Shown: piece after piece, positions 6,518 through 13,922 of the stretch | How positions within the stretch are numbered: position 1 is the first letter of the stretch | How the letters are laid out: every line of letters begins with the position of its first letter | Source of the DNA: an uncultured Alistipes sp. | GTDB taxonomy: Bacteria > Bacteroidota > Bacteroidia > Bacteroidales > Rikenellaceae | NCBI GenBank assembly: GCA_937895825.1 | Contig: CALBKP010000015.1 | Coordinates: 1-15,678, forward strand | Direction of reading: 5' to 3' | DNA length: 15,678 nt | Program-made: the position numbers and the translations under genes | Notes under the pieces: model-generated | The model's input: only the letters and a program-made list of their open reading frames with translations | Told to the model about the DNA's origin: nothing | Databases searched by the model: none

Positions 6518-8299
6518 TTATAGTTTGATACGTACCGTATAGTTCTCCTTCTTTATCGTAAAGCTAAGGTCTAAGCTGTCGGTTACGTCGTTGTCGACCA
6601 TCTCGCTAACGTCTATGGTTACTACCGAGCGTGGTGCATACGACTTCGTGATAATGGATGTGTTATTTGTCGCATTAGTCATTGCGAAGTCGTGGGCATA
6701 GGGTAGCGAGTACGTAATAGTCTTGGTGTTCTTATTATACTCGAGCTTAAGGTTTTGGGCAATCTCCTCAGCCGTGGGACGAAGTACAATTTCGTCATAG
6801 CAGGTCTCGTAGTTCATACTACGCATCCACTGCCAGTCGTTACTATACTTACCCTTGTAATAGACGCGTAGGCGGTCGCCCTCCTCAATGGTGGTGGTAA
6901 TCGTAGCGTAATAGTCATAATCCCACGTTAGGGAGCCAGGAATGATTGATTGTGTAAATAATGTTGTAAGCTCTTGCTTTATGTTACCACTTCTATCGGT
7001 GAGCATAAGGCGTATATTTCCATCGAAAACGACTGAGCCTATGTTGTAAAATGTACCGATGAGCACGTTAAATCGTACGTTCTCGTTGAAACTTGTTACT
7101 GCCGTGGTTATGCCGCGATAATTGTTGTTATAGGATTGATTGTCATCGTATGGGTACAATACGAGATTATCAGTGTATGTAGAGGTGCCATTCTTGTCGG
7201 GCTTAAGGCCGAGGAGTGCCATCTGTCCTGCGTAGTACTCGATATTTGGGCAGAGGAAGAAACCATTGCCCGAGCCTCCCCAGCCGAAGTTGAAGTGGAG
7301 GTAGTCGCCGTTGTAGCCATCGACAACGAAGGCGTGACCACCACTATTGCTCTGGCCGCAGTAGTATGTCGGGCCATAGCTGTCAAGGTTCTCGCGAATA
7401 AGCTCGTTCCACTCAGCGATAGGATAACTCGAACGGTAGGCATACTTTGCTGACTTCGAGTAGCGGAAGTAGGTAGTGAAAGCCATTATGGCATTACCAT
7501 CGTATGCACTCGAACCCGTATAGTGATACATCATCTGCACCGACGTACCCATATCCTTCATCAACGCTGCCACAGCATTACCTTGTGTGGTGTTATAACC
7601 GTTGTTGTAGTCTTTGAGCATACTCGAGTATTGGTAGGTGCGGCCGAGTGTATTGGCTGCTACCGATCGGGTATAACCGTAGGGGTCTGTGTAGCTATAC
7701 GCAGGAGTTGTGCCTATGCCCTTCGAGGGCCACTGGTTGTAGTAGCAGATGATCGACATTGCTGTGGCAACACATCCTGTCACCGAGCGGTAACCATTGT
7801 ACACGGGAGCCTCCCAGTTGTATGGCTCATACTGATTCCAGATGGCTGTGTCGTATAGTAGATAGTCCGACGAGCGTGTTGCAATATTGGGATTACCCTC
7901 GCTGACGGGCTGTGTCGATAGGCGAGCTGCGGCCACCTGCCTACACCACGCATCGAGGATGGCACGCGTTGCATCGGCCATGTCCGAGGTGTCGAGCGTC
8001 GTGTTGAACGAGTAGGCGATGATGGGTGCTATGTTGCTATCGCCGGCGACAACGACAAAGCCATCATCCGTACCACGATTATATATATACATAAGTGCAT
8101 CGTTATTGCTACTACCTCTTGTTGCCGCACCTATGTCGTTGCCTGCCCACTCAAGCGAGAGCTCGTTCGTTGTGGCGCGTGAGGCATACTGCGAAAAGAA
8201 GTCCTCGGCAATCTGGCGGGCACGCTTCTCACCGATAGGCTCTGCCATAAGCGATGCTGTGCTAACGAGCAGGGCTAATAGTATGAGTATCTTTTTCAT
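6518..8299 (-). CDS. Secreted C10-family (streptopain-like) cysteine protease
   Basis: C10 peptidases such as SpeB of Streptococcus and interpain A of Prevotella are papain-fold cysteine proteases made as zymogens. The 593-aa product has a signal peptide (MKKILILLALLVSTASLMA) and a propeptide of about 120 residues with the family's GFVVVAGDSNIAPIIAYS block. The mature domain starts near residue 140 (LLYDTAIWNQYEPYN). The catalytic cysteine is C176 in SVTGCVATAMS, the catalytic histidine H322 in SGGHAFVVDGY, and the supporting tryptophan W340 in NFGWGGSGNGFF. All are present, so it should be active. Roughly 230 C-terminal residues form an extra beta-rich region with no family I recognise and no clear sorting signal. 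It starts 15 bp after the lipoprotein gene. SpeB-type enzymes are often paired with inhibitors; the neighbouring lipoprotein or small protein could serve that role, but nothing in sequence shows it. Confidence 0.93.
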   Translation of the reverse strand: MKKILILLALLVSTASLMAEPIGEKRARQIAEDFFSQYASRATTNELSLEWAGNDIGAATRGSSNNDALMYIYNRGTDDGFVVVAGDSNIAPIIAYSFNTTLDTSDMADATRAILDAWCRQVAAARLSTQPVSEGNPNIATRSSDYLLYDTAIWNQYEPYNWEAPVYNGYRSVTGCVATAMSIICYYNQWPSKGIGTTPAYSYTDPYGYTRSVAANTLGRTYQYSSMLKDYNNGYNTTQGNAVAALMKDMGTSVQMMYHYTGSSAYDGNAIMAFTTYFRYSKSAKYAYRSSYPIAEWNELIRENLDSYGPTYYCGQSNSGGHAFVVDGYNGDYLHFNFGWGGSGNGFFLCPNIEYYAGQMALLGLKPDKNGTSTYTDNLVLYPYDDNQSYNNNYRGITTAVTSFNENVRFNVLIGTFYNIGSVVFDGNIRLMLTDRSGNIKQELTTLFTQSIIPGSLTWDYDYYATITTTIEEGDRLRVYYKGKYSNDWQWMRSMNYETCYDEIVLRPTAEEIAQNLKLEYNKNTKTITYSLPYAHDFAMTNATNNTSIITKSYAPRSVVTIDVSEMVDNDVTDSLDLSFTIKKENYTVRIKL

Positions 8300-8314
8300 A
8301 ATGTGGTGCTGTGG

Positions 8315-9418
8315 TTAAAAGTTAGACAAGTCAATCTCGGTGATACCCTCGCAGCCATCGAACGATATTATCGTGGTGTTCAACGACTTCACTGTTACGC
8401 TATGCGACTGCTGGCCATCCTCGTAGACATACGATGCAAGGCTGTTTACATCCGCACTGTTGCCGTCGCCCCAGTAGATATAGCCCGATATGGCCGATGA
8501 GCCCGAGAGTGTTGGTGCGCTAATCTTCGATCCAGTGTGCTCGATGGTTACCACCTGCCACTTAATCTCACCGCCCGTGTTGAACGTAGACATGGGCTGT
8601 ATGGTGTTACGGCTGATGACAACCTTCTTAGTTGTGCTTTTGGGGTATGATGTGCCATCGGTGAAGTTGACCTTTACGCTGATACCCGACTCGAATGTGA
8701 TAGGCGGGAGTGTCACATAGAAGTTGGTTGGTATGTCGGTAAGCATCACACCCGAGCCGCAGTCGATGGTTATCGAGTCGGATAGGTTCTGGTACCACTG
8801 AACAAACTGAGCATCTTTGTTGACCTCTAGTTCTCCGGCGAGTGTCTCATTGGCATTGCCCGAGATCTCGATGCTCTTGACCACCTTGCCACCTGTAAGG
8901 CTGAGGCGCAGATAGCCGTAGAGGTTCTTGAAAGTGAAGTTCTCACCATCGGTACTTGTGCCAAGCATGGCGTTGGTGTCGGTGCCGTAGCTATTTTTCT
9001 TATAGTTCTGTGTGGCAGGAAGTGTCACATAGAATAAAGGGTCGCCATTACTATACCAGCCATATTGCAGGGTATTTAGATGCACTGCGTAGTATTTGTC
9101 GTAGTTAACAACAGCATTCGAATCTGGTGCACCGTAGTTTGCGGTGTAGGTAAAGCTGCCGCTACGGTCGCCAGTCTTGCCATCGAAGGTGTACTCGCGG
9201 AAGTAGTTGTTGCAATAGACAAATATTTTGTCACCAGCGTTCCATACCGTCTGTCGCTTCTCGTTGAGCTCCACACGTGTATCGTCGCCCTCGGTCTCGG
9301 CAATCGTTGCATATATTCGCTCAGCGGCGGCATCCTGGTTAGTGACCTCCTCGATGCGATCCTCCGTGCACGCCGCAAACATCGTTGCGACGAGTAGAAA
9401 TAGTAATCCTCGTCTCAT
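8315..9418 (-). CDS. Fimbrillin-like surface lipoprotein
   Basis: A 367-aa lipoprotein: MRRGLLFLLVATMFAAC places the lipid-anchored cysteine at C17. The block ATIAETEGDDTRVELNEK followed by VWNAGDKIFVYCNN is typical of fimbrillin-like proteins of Bacteroidales. The YGYLRLSLTGGKVVKSIEISGN stretch also fits that group. The last 70 residues carry IYWGDGNSADVNS and HSVTVKSL, a PKD-like WGDG module, then FDGCEGITEIDLSNF, which resembles the first unit of a leucine-rich repeat found in longer relatives. The protein ends there. ATG at 9418 is preferred over a TTG at 9427 because it gives the proper signal peptide. The gene starts 2 bp after the stop of a 39-aa ORF and ends 15 bp before the C10 protease. 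The role may be adhesion, pilus assembly or protease partner. The function is not established. Confidence 0.8.
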   Translation of the reverse strand: MRRGLLFLLVATMFAACTEDRIEEVTNQDAAAERIYATIAETEGDDTRVELNEKRQTVWNAGDKIFVYCNNYFREYTFDGKTGDRSGSFTYTANYGAPDSNAVVNYDKYYAVHLNTLQYGWYSNGDPLFYVTLPATQNYKKNSYGTDTNAMLGTSTDGENFTFKNLYGYLRLSLTGGKVVKSIEISGNANETLAGELEVNKDAQFVQWYQNLSDSITIDCGSGVMLTDIPTNFYVTLPPITFESGISVKVNFTDGTSYPKSTTKKVVISRNTIQPMSTFNTGGEIKWQVVTIEHTGSKISAPTLSGSSAISGYIYWGDGNSADVNSLASYVYEDGQQSHSVTVKSLNTTIISFDGCEGITEIDLSNF

Positions 9419-9420
9419 AG

Positions 9421-9540
9421 TTACCAATCCATTTCTTCGTTTTCAGTAGGGTCCTCTATCGAGTTTATAAACCCTTGTTCTGCAATAACGTCTACAACCT
9501 CCAGTTCGGGAGCGACGTACTCTTCTTTTTTGATTCTCAT
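9421..9540 (-). CDS. Small acidic 39-aa protein coupled to the lipoprotein gene
   Basis: ATG at 9540-9538 opens a 39-codon frame ending in TAA at 9423-9421. The product starts MRIKKEEYVAPELEVVDVIA, continues with EQGFINS, and ends in an acidic tail closing on MDW. A pattern of Y-x-x-P-E-x-E-V-V, then E-x-G-F-x-x-S, then an acidic end with a terminal Trp matches, from memory, short unannotated proteins found near surface lipoprotein and C10 protease genes in Bacteroidales. Its stop is 2 bp from the lipoprotein ATG, pointing to translational coupling. It has no signal peptide or membrane segment. It sits 34 bp after pncB. It could be a leader peptide, a chaperone-like or bait peptide, or a protease regulator. 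No function can be assigned. Confidence 0.7.
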   Translation of the reverse strand: MRIKKEEYVAPELEVVDVIAEQGFINSIEDPTENEEMDW

Positions 9541-9574
9541 ACCGCGAAGCATTTGTAATCTCTGTTACTATGGT

Positions 9575-10750
9575 CTACTCCTCGCGCTTTGTCTGGTTGC
9601 GCAACAGGTAGCGATATACCTTTACCTCCTCGGGATCGCCCATCTCCTTGCCCTCCACGTCCGAGAGCTTCACGCACAACTCCTTGGGTTTGCGCGAGTT
9701 AATCTGGCACGACGATAGCTTCATTACGATATTGCATGAGGCGTGACCTGTATCGCACGTAAGGTTTGTGCCGATACCGAACATACACTTGATGCGTCCC
9801 TCGCACGCCTTCTTAATCTCCACGCACTTCTCGAAGTTCAGTGAGTCGCTAAAGACGATACACTTGGTCATCGGGTCGATACCGAGCTCCTTGTATCGCT
9901 TGATAGCCATGTCGATAAAGGCGATAGGGTCGCCCGAGTCGTGGCGTACGCCATCGAACAAGCAGGCGTGCTTCTTCGAGAAGTTGTTGAAGAACACCTC
10001 CGAGCCGAAGCTGTCGGTCAAGGCTGTGCCGAGGTAGCCATCGTAGACCTTCACCCAGTCCTCCATTGTGAGGTAGTTGGCATTACGTGGGCCTCCATTC
10101 ACGGCAGCGATAAACATTGGCAGCTCGTGGGGGTATGTGCCTATCATCTTCATATCGAGTTCCATGGCAAGGTGGCAGTTTGATGTGCCTGTGCAACCGC
10201 AGGGGTTGTTCTTAAGATGCTTAACGACCATACGCTGTACGTCGTACGAGAAGCGACGGCGTGTGCCGAAGTCCGAGAAGATGAGGTTGTTGTCGCGGGC
10301 AATCTGCTCCTTCTTCTCCAGACGCTCGATCATGGCCTCAGCGTCGTAGCTGTTACGTAGGTGGAAGAGCTCCGACACAGTGGCAAGGATGGGTATCTCG
10401 TACAACGTCACCTTGTACATGTAGTCCGTGACGTTGATTTGCAAGTGTCTCTCCTCGTCGAGCCATACGTTTATTTTCGATGCATCGAATCTAAAGCCCG
10501 TGAGCCACTCGAAGTAGTTCTGTGGAATGTATTTGCAGTTATCTATCATATAGCGGAACTCATCGTCCGAGAGTGCTATCCGCTCCAGAGCCTTAAGTTC
10601 AGCCTTGAGGTCCTCAAGAAAATCATCATCATACTCAACCTTTGCGCGGTCGTTGAAGGTAAACGTGCCAATAGCCTGGGGGTAGAGTTTAAAGTAAGCG
10701 TACGAAGTGGTAAACTTGTACAAGTCGGTGTCTAAGATAGAACGTATCAT
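9575..10750 (-). CDS. pncB: Nicotinate phosphoribosyltransferase
   Basis: PncB joins nicotinate to PRPP, with ATP hydrolysis, to form nicotinate mononucleotide in the Preiss-Handler route to NAD. The 391-aa length fits the short bacterial form. The N-terminus MIRSILDTDLYKFTTSYAYF is the family's substrate entry block. Further hallmarks are FGTRRRFSYDVQ (about 161-172), GTSNCHLA (about 188-195), GTYPHELPMF with H208 as the likely phosphorylated histidine, RHDSGDP, and FSDSLNFEK near the phosphate-binding region. It starts 21 bp after the cinA stop. CinA's C-terminal domain yields the same product by deamidating NMN, so the pair makes sense as an NAD salvage unit. Confidence 0.96.
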   Translation of the reverse strand: MIRSILDTDLYKFTTSYAYFKLYPQAIGTFTFNDRAKVEYDDDFLEDLKAELKALERIALSDDEFRYMIDNCKYIPQNYFEWLTGFRFDASKINVWLDEERHLQINVTDYMYKVTLYEIPILATVSELFHLRNSYDAEAMIERLEKKEQIARDNNLIFSDFGTRRRFSYDVQRMVVKHLKNNPCGCTGTSNCHLAMELDMKMIGTYPHELPMFIAAVNGGPRNANYLTMEDWVKVYDGYLGTALTDSFGSEVFFNNFSKKHACLFDGVRHDSGDPIAFIDMAIKRYKELGIDPMTKCIVFSDSLNFEKCVEIKKACEGRIKCMFGIGTNLTCDTGHASCNIVMKLSSCQINSRKPKELCVKLSDVEGKEMGDPEEVKVYRYLLRNQTKREE

Positions 10751-10771
10751 AATTTAGTAGTTTAAAGTCTG

Positions 10772-12010
10772 TTATTTAAGTTCATTATATAGTAGCTCGA
10801 TGGCGTATGCCGATGCGCGGCTGATGATCTGTCCTCGGTCGGTGCCTGAGTTACGCATAATGGCAATGGTCTTTGTTGGTGTTGCTACAGCCATCCATAC
10901 CGTGCCCACGGGCTTCTCGTCGCTACCTCCCGTAGGGCCTGCAATGCCCGTTGTGGCAATGGCGTAGTCAGCACCTGCGATGCGACGAACACCCTCGGCC
11001 ATCTCGCGCGCCACCTGCTCACTCACAGCACCATATCTATCGATACTCTCCTGGCTAACACCGAGTATGTCGCGCTTTGAAGCGTTCGAGTAGCTCACCA
11101 CGCCCGCCATAAAATATTGCGATGCACCAGCTATGGCTGTAAACTTCGAGGCTATCGTACCTCCCGTGCAACTCTCGGCAACGGCAAGCTTAAGGCCGCG
11201 TGCGGTGAGTATCTCGTGTACACGCTCCTCTAAAGTAGCACCCTCCATGCCTACGATGTTGTCGCCTATTATGGTGCGTAACTTCTCGAACTCCAAGTTC
11301 ATCGCTCTGCGTGCCTCCTGCTCATCAACGTCATAGGCCGAAAGACGCAATCTCACGACATTAGGTGCTGGTAGGTAGGCAAGATGCATATAGTTGGGCA
11401 GGGCATCCTCCCACTCCGATATACGCTCGGCGAGGATTGACTCAGGTATACCACGTGTTATTAGCGTGAGGTGTACGATGCTCATTAGCTCGAAGCGAGC
11501 CTTGAGGCGTGGTATCACCTCGTCATCCATTAGGTGCTCCATCTCGAACGGCACGCCTGGCAGCGATACCACCACGCCACCACGCTCCGTGTCGAACCAC
11601 ATACCTGGGGCTGTGCCATGGGCATTGTGCAGCACTGTGCAGCACTCCGGTAACATTGCCTGACCACGGTTCAGGTCGGTGAAGGCTATGCCGCGACGCT
11701 CCAACAGCTGGCGCACGTGCTCACCTTCGGTGGCATTGTAACGAAGCTCCGAGTGGAACATCTGGGCGAGCGTATGCTTCGTGATGTCATCCTTCGTGGG
11801 GCCAAGGCCACCAGTTATGATGACCACCTCCGAGCGCTCCATGGCGCGGCCTACGGTGGCGATGATCTCCTCGCGCGTGTCGCCTATCGAGCACTTCTCC
11901 ACGATGGTAATGCCTGCATTGTTTAGCTTGCGAGCGATGGATGCGCTATTTGTATCTACAATCTGGCCGATGAGTATCTCATCGCCAATGGTTATTATCG
12001 TTGCCTTCAT
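10772..12010 (-). CDS. cinA: CinA: ADP-ribose pyrophosphatase/NMN deamidase two-domain protein
   Basis: The 412-aa protein has both usual CinA parts. Residues about 1-170 are a molybdopterin-binding-like (MoCF) domain with TIGDEILIGQIVDTNS and GGLGPTKDD (67-75), associated with pyrophosphatase activity on ADP-ribose-type substrates. Residues about 265-412 are the PncC domain with the nucleophilic serine S280 in AESCTGGTIASKF and ATTGIAGPTGGS further on, which deamidates nicotinamide mononucleotide to nicotinate mononucleotide. The gene overlaps the pyrD-like gene by 4 bp (ATGA), a classic coupled arrangement, and pncB follows after 21 bp. The older name 'competence-damage inducible' does not imply a role in DNA uptake here. 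The motifs are intact. Confidence 0.95.
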   Translation of the reverse strand: MKATIITIGDEILIGQIVDTNSASIARKLNNAGITIVEKCSIGDTREEIIATVGRAMERSEVVIITGGLGPTKDDITKHTLAQMFHSELRYNATEGEHVRQLLERRGIAFTDLNRGQAMLPECCTVLHNAHGTAPGMWFDTERGGVVVSLPGVPFEMEHLMDDEVIPRLKARFELMSIVHLTLITRGIPESILAERISEWEDALPNYMHLAYLPAPNVVRLRLSAYDVDEQEARRAMNLEFEKLRTIIGDNIVGMEGATLEERVHEILTARGLKLAVAESCTGGTIASKFTAIAGASQYFMAGVVSYSNASKRDILGVSQESIDRYGAVSEQVAREMAEGVRRIAGADYAIATTGIAGPTGGSDEKPVGTVWMAVATPTKTIAIMRNSGTDRGQIISRASAYAIELLYNELK

Positions 12011-13041
12011 CTCTTATCCTCCTTCTCTTTTTTCGGGGCTATGGCCTTGGCTGCTCGCTTGAGTAGTCGTAGACCATTTTCGCGAATACCCGTATTTAGG
12101 GCTACGAGCGATGCTCCCGCCTCGATCATGCGCTTTACATCCTTCTCTGTCATCACACCTCCCGAGCCGATGATGGGGTAGTTGTACTCCGACCTCTTGG
12201 CCACGTAGCGCACAATCTCTATGGCGCGATCCGTGAGCATAGCACCCGTCACAGCTCCACCATGGTCGGGGTCCATGTCGAACGAGCCGGCAACGGCCTC
12301 AATGCCGTCGAGCGGTGTCTCGATGAGGATGTCAACGACGGTGTCTATCTCCTCGCGGCTGAGGTCGGGCGATATCTTCAGAAGTATTGGTCGGTAGTCG
12401 AGCTGTCCGCGGCGGAACTCGAAGAGTGGCTCTACGAGGCCCAGGAGCTCCTCGCGTGTGCGTGGCACGTACTGCTTCGATGCTGTGTTGCATGCAACGT
12501 TGATGACGAAGAAATCGACGTACTGATACATGTTGCGGAATACACGCAGGTACTCCTTGACGATGTCGTCGGGGTGTGTGGCCGTGAGCTTGCCTATGTT
12601 GCAGCCAATGACGAGGTCGCGGGTGTAGCTTGTGCGCTTACGCACCTTGTCTAACGCATACTCCAAGCCGCGACTGGGGTAGCCCGAGTTGTCGAGTAAC
12701 GAACCTGTGGAGCGCATGCGCTTCAGACGTGGACGTGGCGTTCCTGGCTGGGGGCGTGGTACAACAGAGCCTATCTCTACGAAACCAAAGCCAGCGGCAG
12801 ATAACTCGTTAAGCCTATCGCCATTGGGGTCGAAGCCTGCGGCTATGCCTATGGGGTTGCGGAAGTGTACGCCAAAGACCTCACGCTCGAGGTCGAACTT
12901 ACGCGAGGGTGCAAGGCCGAGCCTAAGCATCAGCTTACCCAAGGGTAGTTTACCCGCGATGCCCATAAGTGCCATGCGTAGGCGGTGCGATGGCTCGGGA
13001 GGCAAGAGCCTGAGTATATTTTGAAATAGTGATCGTCTCAT
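12007..13041 (-). CDS. Dihydroorotate dehydrogenase-like flavoprotein (class 2 PyrD family, divergent active site)
   Basis: The 344-aa protein is clearly of the class 2 (quinone-linked) dihydroorotate dehydrogenase family: an N-terminal helical stretch, NPIGIAAGFDPNGD (63-75), VEIGSVVPRPQPGTPRPRL (88-106), LLKISPDLS (220-228) with the conserved lysine K222, and PIIGSGGV (289-296) of the FMN phosphate site. Several orotate-contacting positions differ from known enzymes. The lysine of the usual AAGxDKNG motif is P72. The class 2 NxSSPNTPG motif reads NVACNTASK (181-189). NRxGFNN reads DNSGYPS (117-123). The usual NTT stretch is replaced by VAGSFD (250-255). It may be a lineage-specific pyrD or a relative with another substrate. 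It appears to lead the run of genes down to the C10 protease and overlaps cinA by 4 bp. Confidence 0.82.
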   Translation of the reverse strand: MRRSLFQNILRLLPPEPSHRLRMALMGIAGKLPLGKLMLRLGLAPSRKFDLEREVFGVHFRNPIGIAAGFDPNGDRLNELSAAGFGFVEIGSVVPRPQPGTPRPRLKRMRSTGSLLDNSGYPSRGLEYALDKVRKRTSYTRDLVIGCNIGKLTATHPDDIVKEYLRVFRNMYQYVDFFVINVACNTASKQYVPRTREELLGLVEPLFEFRRGQLDYRPILLKISPDLSREEIDTVVDILIETPLDGIEAVAGSFDMDPDHGGAVTGAMLTDRAIEIVRYVAKRSEYNYPIIGSGGVMTEKDVKRMIEAGASLVALNTGIRENGLRLLKRAAKAIAPKKEKEDKR

Positions 13042-13043
13042 CT

Positions 13044-13066
13044 CTTTGTATAAAGATTATACAAAG
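13044..13066 (-). repeat. Perfect inverted repeat over the pyrD-like gene's promoter and start region
   Basis: CTTTGTATA (13044-13052) and TATACAAAG (13058-13066) are exact reverse complements with a 5-bp centre. The repeat overlaps the predicted -7 box and reaches to 3 bp from the start codon, a typical position for a repressor operator. It could also act as a leader hairpin. Confidence 0.5.
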
Positions 13067-13069
13067 GTA
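13062..13069 (-). promoter_or_regulatory. Putative -7 box (TACCTTTG) of the pyrD-like operon
   Basis: TACCTTTG on the minus strand fits TAnnTTTG and lies about 20 nt before the ATG at 13041, giving a very short leader. No TTG/TTTG is visible at 19-21 nt upstream, so the promoter is only half supported; an activator or a weak -33 would be needed. Confidence 0.4.
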
Positions 13070-13102
13070 GTAAATTTTGGCTGACGTTATACTCTTTGTA
13101 TC

Positions 13103-13143
13103 AAAAAAAAGAGGGATAGTGCAAAAATCGCACTATCCCTCTT
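13103..13143 (-). terminator. Intrinsic terminator after the DUF2807 gene
   Basis: On the minus strand AAGAGGGATAGTGC pairs perfectly over 14 bp with GCACTATCCCTCTT, around a 7-nt loop, and runs into a stretch of T. It lies 20 bp after the DUF2807 stop and separates that transcript from the pyrD-like operon. Confidence 0.93.
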
Positions 13144-13163
13144 CGTAATGGTTATGGTTGCTC

Positions 13164-13868
13164 TTAGTGTGCAGGCGTTACATCGGCACCGCCATCCTTG
13201 TCGATATCCTTATGTGTGGGGTTACCAGCATAGCGTACGTCGGCACCACCCGAGGCACGTACCTTGAGCGAATTTGTGGCGTAAACATCGACATCGGCAC
13301 CTCCCGAAACCGCTACCTCGACATCCTCGGCGCGTAGCTTCGAGGCATCGATATCCGAACCTCCCGAGGCGCTGATTGTTAGACGCTTGCAGCTGCCAGC
13401 AATCTCTAAGTCGACACCACCAGAGGTGGCAATCGCAACCTCCTCGCTATGGGTTGTGATATCCACATCGGCTCCGCCCGAAGCAGCCAAGCTAAGAGAT
13501 GGTGATGTGCAGTCGTGCCACTCGAGATCGACACCACCCGAGACCGCTATGGTGTTGTAGTCGTAGGCGGGGATACGCCCCTTGAGGGTCTTGGCTTGTA
13601 TTGCCCACCCGTTGAGGTCGATGTTAAGTGTCGTGCCATCTACCTCTACGTTGACGTTATCCATAAGGTCGCTATGCGTTATGACGCGCACCTCGCCACG
13701 TGGCAATGTGGGGTCTACAATCACGTCGAAGCCCGCCGACACAGCGAGACCATCCACCTCGCCATTGATAGTAAAACTCTTCTCGATGACCTCGCCCTTA
13801 GCAAACTCTATTGCGTTGCACGATACCAAGCCGATAGCGGCCAAAAGAATAAAAGCAAAACGTTTCAT
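13164..13868 (-). CDS. DUF2807 (head GIN domain) lipoprotein
   Basis: A 234-aa lipoprotein: MKRFAFILLAAIGLVSC gives a lipid-anchored C17. After about 90 residues it becomes a repetitive beta-helix-like region with seven copies of (S/D)GG-x-D-(V/L) spaced roughly 13-24 residues apart: SGGVDLE, SGGADVD, SGGVDLE, SGGSDID, SGGADVD, SGGADVR, and a final DGGADV. This is the hallmark of the DUF2807 'putative auto-transporter adhesin, head GIN' family, common in Bacteroidota and of unknown function. It starts 54 bp after the outer-membrane barrel gene and is followed by a strong terminator, so it is likely the last gene of that operon. The aspartates of the repeats would line up on one face of a beta solenoid, which could bind cations; this is an inference. 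Confidence 0.9.
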   Translation of the reverse strand: MKRFAFILLAAIGLVSCNAIEFAKGEVIEKSFTINGEVDGLAVSAGFDVIVDPTLPRGEVRVITHSDLMDNVNVEVDGTTLNIDLNGWAIQAKTLKGRIPAYDYNTIAVSGGVDLEWHDCTSPSLSLAASGGADVDITTHSEEVAIATSGGVDLEIAGSCKRLTISASGGSDIDASKLRAEDVEVAVSGGADVDVYATNSLKVRASGGADVRYAGNPTHKDIDKDGGADVTPAH

Positions 13869-13922
13869 AAAAGCTAATAGTTATTTAATTAATTAATTCA
13901 TTGATTACTAATTACTCACTCG

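Noticed and set aside
10361..10735. 124-aa plus-strand open frame opposite pncB
   Set aside because: pncB motifs fix the coding strand; the antisense product resembles no family.
13164..13868. DNA-level tandem repeat array or CRISPR in the DUF2807 gene
   Set aside because: The periodicity is at protein level (SGGxD units) with variable spacing and sequence; there are no identical repeats with unique spacers.
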